A DNA stretch of 64,000 bases, taken from NCBI GenBank assembly GCA_964369225.1, contig CAYJER010000003.1, positions 53,449 to 117,448 on the forward strand. Reading direction: 5' to 3'. Below, piece after piece: positions 7,453 to 14,794 of the stretch. The position numbers were made by a program, and so were the translations under genes. The notes beneath the pieces were generated by a model that was not told the origin of the DNA, ran no database searches, and saw nothing but the letters and a program-made list of their open reading frames with translations. Position 1 is the first letter of the stretch; each line of letters opens with the position of its first letter. Source of the DNA: SIG603 sp964369225. GTDB taxonomy: Bacteria > Bacillota > Clostridia > Oscillospirales > Acutalibacteraceae.

Positions 7453-8898
7453 TTAAACTAAGCTTGTCGAAATCTCGGCAAAAAATTCTATCAAAACATT
7501 AGGTACTATTCCAAACACAATAGACGCAACACTTAAAACTATCAACGGAATATACATAAGCGCAGACTCTTTTTCTCTTTTAATCACGGTATCTTTAACC
7601 AAAAATCCTTGTATGCAAATTGGGAAAAGATATCCAGCTGTTAAAATTGCACTCACTAGCAACACTACAGGAGCAAGCCATGACAACACAGAAATATCCG
7701 CCTGTAATGCTCCGCTTGCTAAGAACCATTTACTTATAAATCCGCTCAAAGGTGGTATTCCAACCAACCCTAAAGAGGCTACTGTAAAGGCTGTCATTGT
7801 TAAAGGTAGCCTTTTTCCTATTCCCTGTAATTCGTCAGTTTGTTTAATTCCTGTTTTAAATATTATTGAACCTGCACAAAGGAACAGACACACTTTTAAT
7901 ATAGCATGAAAGCTAACATGTAATAATGCTCCCTCGATTGAACTTGTGGTAAGCATTGCAAGTCCAACTAAAATATACGATAACTGGCTGACGGAAGAAT
8001 ACGCAAGCCTTTTTTTAAGATTTGTTTCTTTAAATGCCATCATTGAACCCATAACCACAGTGGCTAACGCTAGAATTATCCAAGTGTACTGAACCCACGT
8101 TCCTCTTATAAAGTCATCACCGAAAATGTAGAAAACCAGTCTCATTATTGCAAGCACACCAGATTTTGTGATAATTCCTGAAAGTGCTGCACTCGCTGGA
8201 GCTGGAGCCACTGGGTGCGCAACAGGCAACCAGCCATGAAGTGGGAACATACCAGCCTTTGTTCCAAAACCTAAAATTCCTATAAAAGCTATTATTAGCA
8301 TAAGCTCTTTATTTGGCATGTCAACGCTTAAAACTCCACCAGCTGTAAACTCAAGTGTGGCACTGTTAGCATCTATAAAGAATATGCACATAAGCCCCAT
8401 GAATGCTCCGAATAATGAGTATAGCAAATATCTAAGGCTTGCAGAAATCGCCTCTTTTGTTCTTGTATGTACCACAAGCCCTATGCTTATAACTGTCATA
8501 AGCTCATAGAACAAGTACATTGTAACGAGTGTAGCCGAATAATCTAGCGCTAAAAGCACTGAGTATGTCATAAGGTAAAATCCAAGATATGAATTTACTC
8601 GTTCCTCATGCTCTACATATTTTACGGTGTACACTGCAACTACACACCAGATAATACTGGTTAATGCAGAAAAAAATCTACCTAAATTATCAAGCCTTAA
8701 TAATATTGGCATACTTTCGGTTAATTTCCAAAGTAACAACTCTTTTTCACCCGAAAAACAGTTATATAATGCAAATATTGTGGCAGTAAATATAGTAATT
8801 AAAAATATTGATTTTACACCTTTTTTCATAAAGAAAAAAACTATACCCACAATCAATGGTATTAATATTGGAACTAAAAGTTCTAAATTACCTCTCAT
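7453..8898 (-). CDS. ND5/MrpD-like antiporter subunit
   Basis: Membrane subunit of 481 residues in the Mrp-type operon. It carries LGFGTKAGMFPLHGWLPVAHPVAPAPASAALSGIITKSGVLAIMR, the conserved transmembrane 7-8 region with lysine and PLHGWLP, and KKRLAYSSVSQLSYILVG after it. The glutamate-containing TM5 block typical of the family is present as MYLFYELMTVISIGLVVHTRTKEA. The ATG has a GGAAAGGG site 7 bases upstream. It is separated by 22 bp from the preceding mrpD gene and by the hairpin element from the next. The family has proton-translocating homologues in complex I and membrane-bound hydrogenases; as no catalytic subunit is nearby, a secondary antiporter is the better reading. Confidence 0.88.
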   Translation of the reverse strand: MRGNLELLVPILIPLIVGIVFFFMKKGVKSIFLITIFTATIFALYNCFSGEKELLLWKLTESMPILLRLDNLGRFFSALTSIIWCVVAVYTVKYVEHEERVNSYLGFYLMTYSVLLALDYSATLVTMYLFYELMTVISIGLVVHTRTKEAISASLRYLLYSLFGAFMGLMCIFFIDANSATLEFTAGGVLSVDMPNKELMLIIAFIGILGFGTKAGMFPLHGWLPVAHPVAPAPASAALSGIITKSGVLAIMRLVFYIFGDDFIRGTWVQYTWIILALATVVMGSMMAFKETNLKKRLAYSSVSQLSYILVGLAMLTTSSIEGALLHVSFHAILKVCLFLCAGSIIFKTGIKQTDELQGIGKRLPLTMTAFTVASLGLVGIPPLSGFISKWFLASGALQADISVLSWLAPVVLLVSAILTAGYLFPICIQGFLVKDTVIKREKESALMYIPLIVLSVASIVFGIVPNVLIEFFAEISTSLV

Positions 8899-8920
8899 AC
8901 ATTATCCCTTTCCAAAGACC

Positions 8921-10417
8921 TTATGAAAACATTTTAAGTCCACTGCTGATATAATCAATAATCGGAGTGGAATGCAAACCGATATATATATTTATTGCAA
9001 TCAATGCAATTAGGCACATTACATATTTATAGTTGTTGTCAGGCTTTCCGCCTGTAATTGTCCTTAGACTGTCGTCATTAGTGTAAATTCTAATCAAAGT
9101 TTTAAGGAAGTATATAGCATTTAAAACAGTGCTTATAGCAAGCGCAATTAAAATTATCCACATTCTATTATCAGCCGAAAATGCAGAAGTCGCAAAGAAA
9201 ACCTTCGACATAAAACCTGCAAAAACAGGTATACCAACCATAGACAAACAACCAACCGCAAAGGCAACACCTGCCACTGGATTTCTGTAACCTGCTCCTG
9301 TTAAATCTCTAAACTTCTTACTTTCACCAGAGACTCTAGTAAGTCCGGCACTTGAAATAAACAGAAGTGATTTAGTAGACGCATGCACAAAAATATGGAA
9401 AATAGCCGCTATTACTCCAAGCTCTGTTCCAGTTCCAATACCCATATAGATATAGCCTATCTGTGCAACAGATGAATAAGCCACCATTCTTCTAAGGTCT
9501 TTCTCTTTAATAGCACCGATTGAACCTACTATCATTCCTATGACACCTAAAACAAATAAAGCGTTTAGCATTCCGCTATCACTTACAAACTCGAAACCAA
9601 CTACTCTGTACATAATCTTTATAAGAAGAATAATATATGTCTTTGAGACAAGGCTTGAAAGTATCGAGGCACTGGTACAAGTGGAATATCCATAGGTGTC
9701 AGGCACCCAAAAATGAAACGGAAACAATGCAGACTTTATCGCAATACCGACACAGACTAAAGCTATAACAATTTGAATAGGAACTGCATATTCACCGCTT
9801 TGCATTAAATTTGATATCTCTTCTTTTATTGGTGACATTAAAAGATGCCCTGTAATGTCATACAAGAAAGATATACCAATTAGGAACAAACCCGAACCTA
9901 AAAGGCTCATTATCATATACCTAATACCGGCTACTATTGTATGCCCTTTTTGTCTTATAACAATCAGTCCACAGGCTGAAAGTGTGTTTATCTCTACAAA
10001 CACATAGGCTGTAAACATGTCGTTTGTATAAATTATTGCAAGAATAGAACTCAAAAGCAGACAAATAAGCAGATAATACAAATTAAGCTTTTTAGGTTCA
10101 ACGTCTTTTTCTGTGTTTTTTTCTCCGCCAACAACACACAAAAGTGTGATAGCTGTAAAAAAGAGTGCTAATATAGCCTCTAGTACTCCTGCTCTAATCT
10201 CGTTTCCCCACGGAGCTGGAAAGTGTCCCATCATATATGTAAAGCTTTCACCCGTTTCTGATACATACATGATTAGTACAGATGTCAGAGTAATTACAGC
10301 AATCATCATTGTGATACAAAATCTTCTAGCCCATTTTCCATTAAGCACCGAGGCAATTATTCCTGTAAACATAGAAAGTATTATTGTGAAAAAAGGAACA
10401 TTTTGTGCAAAATTCAT
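8921..10417 (-). CDS. mrpD: Mrp antiporter subunit D
   Basis: Membrane subunit of 498 residues directly following mrpC (their ends overlap by 4 bp), the standard C-D order in Mrp operons, so this is the best candidate for the true MrpD. Visible signatures are VGIAIKSALFPFHFWVPDTYGYSTCTSASILSSLVSKTYIILLIK and RRMVAYSSVAQIGYIYMGIGTGTELG; the TM5 glutamate block is AYVFVEINTLSACGLIVIRQ. The start has GAGGTGG 6 bases upstream. Together with A/B/C/E/F/G-type subunits this family exchanges Na+ (or other cations) for H+ across the cytoplasmic membrane. Confidence 0.9.
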   Translation of the reverse strand: MNFAQNVPFFTIILSMFTGIIASVLNGKWARRFCITMMIAVITLTSVLIMYVSETGESFTYMMGHFPAPWGNEIRAGVLEAILALFFTAITLLCVVGGEKNTEKDVEPKKLNLYYLLICLLLSSILAIIYTNDMFTAYVFVEINTLSACGLIVIRQKGHTIVAGIRYMIMSLLGSGLFLIGISFLYDITGHLLMSPIKEEISNLMQSGEYAVPIQIVIALVCVGIAIKSALFPFHFWVPDTYGYSTCTSASILSSLVSKTYIILLIKIMYRVVGFEFVSDSGMLNALFVLGVIGMIVGSIGAIKEKDLRRMVAYSSVAQIGYIYMGIGTGTELGVIAAIFHIFVHASTKSLLFISSAGLTRVSGESKKFRDLTGAGYRNPVAGVAFAVGCLSMVGIPVFAGFMSKVFFATSAFSADNRMWIILIALAISTVLNAIYFLKTLIRIYTNDDSLRTITGGKPDNNYKYVMCLIALIAINIYIGLHSTPIIDYISSGLKMFS

Positions 10418-10800
10418 TCTTCCACCTCTTTCGTATAGTGCATCATAATTTCATCTAAATTAAGTGTGTTATATCTTCTGTAAAGTCTAATTGTAATTGC
10501 AAGCAAAATAGCAGTAACACTAACAGATACAACAATTCCAGTTAGAACTAATCCACTAGGAATTGGGTTTATATAGTTTTCTATACTTGTGTCTCCATCT
10601 ACAATTATTGGAGCTTTTCTGCCTGTAATATAACCTTTAACCGCAAGAAAAAGGTATACAGCAGTGTCCATTATATTAAGACCTATAATTTTTTTAATAA
10701 GGTTTTTGCTGAGCATCAAGGCTGTAAATCCAATAGCAAACAGTACAACCGATATTATCTCTGCAAAATGAGAATTTAAAAATTCAAGTACTTGTTCCAT
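10414..10800 (-). CDS. mrpC: Mrp antiporter subunit C (NuoK-like)
   Basis: Small membrane subunit of the Mrp complex, 128 residues with three hydrophobic segments, homologous to NuoK. The signature GLVLTGIVVSVSVTAILLAITIRLYRRYNT is the usual MnhC/MrpC C-terminal helix; an acidic residue in the first helix region and LIKKIIGLNIMDTAVYLFL are also family-typical. The ATG at 10800 is used because the longer frame from 10812 starts inside the repeat. There is no ribosome site directly upstream; GAAAGGA is found at about 11098-11104 beyond a 200-bp insertion in the hairpin element. Confidence 0.9.
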   Translation of the reverse strand: MEQVLEFLNSHFAEIISVVLFAIGFTALMLSKNLIKKIIGLNIMDTAVYLFLAVKGYITGRKAPIIVDGDTSIENYINPIPSGLVLTGIVVSVSVTAILLAITIRLYRRYNTLNLDEIMMHYTKEVEE

Positions 10801-10806
10801 ATTTAT

Positions 10807-11104
10807 GACCATGTCATTTTTGTCGCATATACTACCTTCTCAAAACTAAAACTTTATAACTGATTGTAGGGGAGGGTCTCTGTGCAGACGTGCCTCTTAG
10901 CAAAGAAACCAATGTAGGGGACGGGTTTTCCGTCCCGAAAAACTAGAGGTTTTAGCTAAATTCCCACGGGACGGAAAACCCGTCCCCTACAAATAAGCAT
11001 TAAGATTGATTATATTCCCTACATGATTTAAATTTTAAGTTATAAATTTTATTTGGTAGTACAGCGATTAAAATTTCGGGATTATTCCCTGTGACTGTCC
11101 TTTC
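10807..11104 (-). repeat. GTCAC hairpin element before mrpC, split by a palindromic insertion
   Basis: The 5' part (about 11052-11104) reads GAAAGGACAGTCACAGGGAA, then a small GGGAATAATCCC hairpin and GCTGTACTACC. The 3' part (10807-10840) reads GGTAGTATATGCGAC and ends AAAAATGACATGGTC. GGTAGTA/TACTACC at the break pair with each other, so the two halves still form one closed helix around the inserted unit (about 10841-11051). Confidence 0.6.
10841..11051. mobile_element. Palindromic MITE-like unit, 'GGACGGGTTTTCCGTCC' arm type
   Basis: The inner palindrome is at 10914-10990, with arms of GTAGGGGACGGGTTTTCCGT, preceded by a second-type arm (GTAGGGGAGGGTCTCTGTGC at 10866, then GTGCCTCTTAG). 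The ends read AAACTTTATAAC and GTTATAAATTTT, which are near-inverted repeats and are plausible element termini. It lies within the operon between mrpB and mrpC, inside the hairpin element, and has no coding capacity. Confidence 0.65.
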
Positions 11105-11125
11105 TTTTTTTTGAAACTTCACGCA

Positions 11126-12175
11126 TTATAAATTGCCCTTGCGGAAGTATGCGTAAAATGAATATATTGTGCAAGTTACCACTAGTCCAACACAAATATT
11201 TAGCGGTAAAATAAGCCCAGCACTAAATATATTTCCCGGTGTGCCTGGGCTAATTATGCTGTCTAAGTGGTTAGCTCCTGTAAAGAATGAGTAACTCTTA
11301 GCTATGCAGTAAAACACCAAAGAGCCACAGGAAATTGTTTTATATACCTTTGATGTAAAGAACTTTTCAGCCTTTACAAAACCAAAAGCATTAAGATATA
11401 AAACCAAACCAGCACCCATAATAGCTCCACCAGAGAAGCCTCCACCAGGCGATAGATGCCCGTTAAATATAACGTAAACTCCAAAAAGAAGGACAATAGG
11501 AACTAATATCTTTGCAGACTTTTGCAAAATCAGGTCATTCTTAGGCTCATAAATTCTGTCGTTTTCATCGGTCGGCATTGAAAGACTGTCAGTATGTGTG
11601 TCAACTCTTAGCAAAATCATAACGCAAGTAACCGCGACAAAAAGTACACAAGCCTCGCCAAATGTATCAAACGCACGGTAGTCAAGAATCATTCCTGTTA
11701 CTATGTTTACAGCGCCTGTTTCACTCATGCCCTCTTCAATATATTTCTGTGCAACCTCATTGCTTCCAGGGCTGTTAGGGTCGCCTATTACTGGCAGATA
11801 AAAAACAGCTGCACTTAAAATAATTATTATTCCTGCACAGACTATAATTGCAGTTAGTCTGTATAGTCGTGAGAAAAGCTTCATCTCCCAGTGCTTTTCT
11901 ACATCTCTTATATCATGAGTTTTTCTGCCTGATCTCTCATGATCCACCGCATGAATTTTTTTAAGTGTTACAAAAAATAATATAGAACTTACACCAGCAC
12001 CGACTGCCGCCTCTGTAATTGCAAGGTCTGGCGACTCAAACAACAGCCAAATTATAGCCATTATCGCACCGTAAGACATGAATATAATTACAGAGTTTAT
12101 AAGTTTTTTTGAAAGGCAAGCGCTAATAGCACAGACCACAAGAAATATTAATAGTATGTACTGAAAAATTATCAT
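11126..12175 (-). CDS. mrpB: Fused DUF4040 (MbhD-like) and MnhB antiporter subunit
   Basis: Membrane protein of 349 residues joining two Mrp modules. The N-terminal part (about 1-80, ISACLSKKLINSVIIFMSYGAIMAIIWLLFESPDLAITEAAVGAGVSSILFF) is the MbhD/DUF4040 domain, normally found in the C-terminal part of MrpA or as MbhD. The C-terminal part (about 210-345, KILVPIVLLFGVYVIFNGHLSPGGGFSGGAIMGAGLVLYL) is the MnhB domain with its GHxxPGGGFxGG signature. The central segment (FDTFGEACVLFVAVTCVMILLR) matches the MrpA/MbhE-type DEFGE helix. Fusion of these modules is known in clostridial and archaeal antiporter or hydrogenase operons. The start overlaps the stop of mrpG by 4 bp. Confidence 0.88.
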   Translation of the reverse strand: MIIFQYILLIFLVVCAISACLSKKLINSVIIFMSYGAIMAIIWLLFESPDLAITEAAVGAGVSSILFFVTLKKIHAVDHERSGRKTHDIRDVEKHWEMKLFSRLYRLTAIIVCAGIIIILSAAVFYLPVIGDPNSPGSNEVAQKYIEEGMSETGAVNIVTGMILDYRAFDTFGEACVLFVAVTCVMILLRVDTHTDSLSMPTDENDRIYEPKNDLILQKSAKILVPIVLLFGVYVIFNGHLSPGGGFSGGAIMGAGLVLYLNAFGFVKAEKFFTSKVYKTISCGSLVFYCIAKSYSFFTGANHLDSIISPGTPGNIFSAGLILPLNICVGLVVTCTIYSFYAYFRKGNL

Positions 12176-12492
12176 TCACCCTTTACCTCGCAATCTTTAA
12201 ATATATTTCTATTTGTCTTAACTTCAAGACGACTGATAAGGTGACTTGATACAGGACCTGAAATCCACAAAAATACAATCACCAAAAGCAATTTAAGGCT
12301 AGTAAATGTAAATCCCTCAATGGTTATAAGACCTAATATGCAGAAGAATATTCCTAAAGTGTCGCCCATTGCAGCCGTCTGCATACGGTTTAGCACATAA
12401 CCGAATTTATACACACCAACCATAGATATTATAAGAAAAAACAGACCTGTCAACACAAATATATTTGCTAATATAAACCTAATCCATTCCAT
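12172..12492 (-). CDS. mrpG: Mrp antiporter subunit G
   Basis: Small membrane subunit (106 residues) of the MnhG/MrpG family. It has three hydrophobic helices and the characteristic FLIISMVGVYKFGYVLNRMQTAAMGDTLGIFFCILGLI segment, in which R-MQ-A-GDTLG is the family hallmark, and a C-terminal GPVSSHLISR. It overlaps mrpF by 14 bp and mrpB by 4 bp, so these genes are almost certainly co-translated. Required for assembly or activity of the complex in characterised Mrp systems; no catalytic residues are assigned to it. Confidence 0.93.
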   Translation of the reverse strand: MEWIRFILANIFVLTGLFFLIISMVGVYKFGYVLNRMQTAAMGDTLGIFFCILGLITIEGFTFTSLKLLLVIVFLWISGPVSSHLISRLEVKTNRNIFKDCEVKGE

Positions 12493-12799
12493 TTCTTTTT
12501 CTCTCCCTCAAACGTCTTAACTCTTCATGAGCACCCATATACACCTTTGTTAGCACGACAACGGCTAAAAAACTTATTGCCGCATAGATAATACATATAT
12601 CTATTAAGTATTCCTCGCCTATTAAATACGAGAGTATCGCAACTATGACTATTACTATAGTGCTTATCATGTTTATTCCAACTATTCTATCCGCAATCTT
12701 TGGACCTTTTATAACCCTTATAAATCCAAATATTATTAGCACTGTAAGAACAAATAAAACAGTTAAAAACATGTAAAAATATGCTGTTGAAAAATCCAT
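12479..12799 (-). CDS. mrpF: Mrp antiporter subunit F
   Basis: Subunit of 106 residues in the MnhF/MrpF family. Three hydrophobic helices are visible; the conserved motif is RVIKGPKIADRIVGINMISTIVIVIVAILSYLIGEEYLIDICIIYAAISFLAVVVLTK, including the family-typical GPxxxDRxVxxN and the buried EEYLID acidic group. The start has an AAGGTTT site 4 bases upstream. It follows mrpE by 22 bp. In other Mrp systems, including those with Na+/H+ or Na+-cholate transport, MrpF is needed for complex stability. Confidence 0.93.
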   Translation of the reverse strand: MDFSTAYFYMFLTVLFVLTVLIIFGFIRVIKGPKIADRIVGINMISTIVIVIVAILSYLIGEEYLIDICIIYAAISFLAVVVLTKVYMGAHEELRRLRERKRNGMD

Positions 12800-12821
12800 T
12801 TTTAAACCTTAGCCTAAAAGG

Positions 12822-13283
12822 CTATATCCCCTTTTCTATCCTTTTTAATATATCAATAAACTTTGAGTCTTTCATACCCTCTGCCATTGCCTCATCAAGG
12901 CAATGCACCACAAAGATATTGTCCACTAGTTCTACAGTTATAGTTCCGGGTGTAAGGGTAATAGAGTGAGAAAGTATAACCCTTGCGCCACTGCTTTTAA
13001 TGTCTGCTGTAAAGCTATATAATATAGGATTTACCTTTTTACGGCTTACCATAATCTTTAAAACTGTGATATTCGCTACAAAAATCTCTTTTATGAGAAT
13101 TAGCACATACTCAAACATAAGCGGAAGTTTTTTTATAAGCCTAATCTCTGTTTTAACATTGTAGCCTAAATATTTTACACAAAACATGAATATAAAACCA
13201 CAAAGTACAGCACCTAATAAAAATATTTCCCATGTGAATTTACCGTTAAATGCAATCCACAAAATCAATAAAACAATATACAT
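12822..13283 (-). CDS. mrpE: Mrp antiporter subunit E
   Basis: Subunit of 153 residues in the MnhE/MrpE family, first gene of the operon. Two N-terminal hydrophobic helices (LLILWIAFNGKFTWEIFLLGAVLCGFIFMF) precede a soluble domain with the conserved SITLTPGTITVELVDNIFVVHCLD block that identifies the family. AAAGGTG lies 4 bases before the ATG. The MITE-like palindrome at 13329-13406 is immediately upstream, so the operon promoter is either within or just beyond that repeat; I could not identify it with confidence. Confidence 0.93.
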   Translation of the reverse strand: MYIVLLILWIAFNGKFTWEIFLLGAVLCGFIFMFCVKYLGYNVKTEIRLIKKLPLMFEYVLILIKEIFVANITVLKIMVSRKKVNPILYSFTADIKSSGARVILSHSITLTPGTITVELVDNIFVVHCLDEAMAEGMKDSKFIDILKRIEKGI

Positions 13284-13314
13284 AAATCACCTTTATATAA
13301 TAATTTTCACCTTA

Positions 13315-13505
13315 AATACCTAAAAATTGTAGGGGACGGGTTTTCCGTCCCGTGGGAATTCAGCTAGAATTGCTAGTTTTTTCGGGACGGAAAACCCGTC
13401 CCCTACATCAATTTGTTCGTTTCAATGAATTTGAAATAAAGCAAAAATTCGCAAGGATTTTCACATAAACTCTTCACTATTCATTTTTCACTTTTCACTA
13501 TATAT
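13315..13505. mobile_element. Palindromic MITE-like unit, 'GGACGGGTTTTCCGTCC' arm type
   Basis: Perfect-armed palindrome at 13329-13406 (arm GTAGGGGACGGGTTTTCCGT) with an asymmetric central loop, followed by the flank TTTGTTCGTTTCAATGAATT, the AATTCGCAAGGATT hairpin near 13446 and the TTCACTATTCATTTTTCAC tract to about 13500. Same layout and orientation as the copies at 841, 23800 and 41480. It fills the gap between galK and mrpE. Confidence 0.65.
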
Positions 13506-13514
13506 TTAATATAC

Positions 13515-13548
13515 AGAAACGGCGAATAATTAAATCCGCCGTTTTGTT
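13515..13548 (-). terminator. Candidate terminator after galK
   Basis: The stem AACGGCG/CGCCGTT has a 12-base loop and lies just past the galK stop codon. The T-run is better on the plus strand (GTTTTGTTT) than on the minus strand (GTTTCTG), so its strength for galK is uncertain. Confidence 0.45.
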
Positions 13549-13550
13549 TA

Positions 13551-14789
13551 TTATAATAAAACCTTAACGCCACCAACGGCACGGACACTTAGCACATAGC
13601 ATGAACCCTTGCCGAAAACTGCTTCAATTTTATTCTTAAATTCAACTAATAAATCTTTCGGCACATATACTTGAATTGTTCCTGCAAATCCACCACCGTG
13701 AACTCTACAAGCACCTTGTCCATTTAGAACGTCACTCGCAATGGCAAGCGCTAGTGTTACACCTTGCTCTTTCGGACTGTTAATTGCAAATATATTTTGA
13801 AGTTTTGACGCTGATGAGTTACCTGATTCTTTAACGTATGATAAAAATAAATCAAAGTCCTCATTTTTTAAAGCTTCTGCCTCTTTTACTGCTAAATCGT
13901 TGTCTTTATAGAAGTGCATTGAGCGTAAAACTGCTCTGTCACCAAATTTTTTGCGTAATTCACAGATATTTTTCTCGAAATCTGCTTGTGGAACGTCTCT
14001 TAATACTTCTTTACCAAAAAAGCTTGCCACTTGTTTCATTTCTTTTGGAATTGCAGCGTACTCACCAGTTAAATCTGCATGGTTTCCGCCTGTGTCAACA
14101 ACGCATAGGTGATATCCATATTTATGTAAATCAAAGTCGATTTGTTCAAATTTAGGATTTTCTTTATCCTCAAAATCAATGGCAGTAACACCGCCAACAC
14201 TGCAACCGCTTTGATCTAACAAACCAGATGGCTTACCAAAATATACATTCTCTGCATATTGGGCAATCTTTGCAGCCTCAACAGTTGGAATTTTACCCTC
14301 ATTGAACAGATGGCTTATAACTGTTACAACAAGAATTTCAAAGGCTGCTGAACTTGAAAGTCCTGAACCTTTAAGAACATTAGAAGTAGTAAAGCAGTCA
14401 AAACCGCCTACATTATAGCCTAATTCTTTACATCTAGCCAAAATACCTCTGATGATAGCAGAAGAACGTTCCTTCTCTTTCTCTTTCATAGCAAGGTCGT
14501 TTACATCTATCTCGTCATATTTTTTATATTCTAAAGATTTAAGAACAATCTTTCCGTCTTCTCTTTTAGCAGCAGCTGCTATTATATCAAGATTTATTGA
14601 TGCTGCAACAACACAACCTCTTTGGTGGTCTGTGTGGTTTCCACCTATCTCTGATCTACCAGGAGCACTAAAAAATTCTAAGTTCTCATCATAACCAAAA
14701 AATTTCTTAAAATGGCCTTTTAGACTCTCGTAACGCTCTACTTGACTTTGAGCTTCTTCTTTATAAAGTTGATTTAAATTAAGTTCCAT
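13551..14789 (-). CDS. galK: Galactokinase
   Basis: Phosphorylates galactose to galactose-1-phosphate with ATP (Leloir pathway, cytoplasm). It is a GHMP kinase of 412 residues. The galactokinase signature is GRSEIGGNHTDHQ at residues 44-56; the ATP loop is GSGLSSSAAFE and the third motif is CRVHGGGFAGT near the C-terminus. It ends a run of genes (galE, maf, yunB, ligA, galK) on one strand; galE supplies the epimerase of the same pathway, but galT is not in the window. The ATG follows AAGGAAGG by about 10 bases and the ligA stop by 5 bp, suggesting co-transcription with ligA. Confidence 0.96.
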   Translation of the reverse strand: MELNLNQLYKEEAQSQVERYESLKGHFKKFFGYDENLEFFSAPGRSEIGGNHTDHQRGCVVAASINLDIIAAAAKREDGKIVLKSLEYKKYDEIDVNDLAMKEKEKERSSAIIRGILARCKELGYNVGGFDCFTTSNVLKGSGLSSSAAFEILVVTVISHLFNEGKIPTVEAAKIAQYAENVYFGKPSGLLDQSGCSVGGVTAIDFEDKENPKFEQIDFDLHKYGYHLCVVDTGGNHADLTGEYAAIPKEMKQVASFFGKEVLRDVPQADFEKNICELRKKFGDRAVLRSMHFYKDNDLAVKEAEALKNEDFDLFLSYVKESGNSSASKLQNIFAINSPKEQGVTLALAIASDVLNGQGACRVHGGGFAGTIQVYVPKDLLVEFKNKIEAVFGKGSCYVLSVRAVGGVKVLL

Positions 14790-14794
14790 ATTCT

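Noticed and set aside
10841..11051. Palindromes as simple rho-independent terminators
   Set aside because: They are much longer than terminators, lack a consistent T-run after the stem, and share flanking sequences that mark a repeat family.
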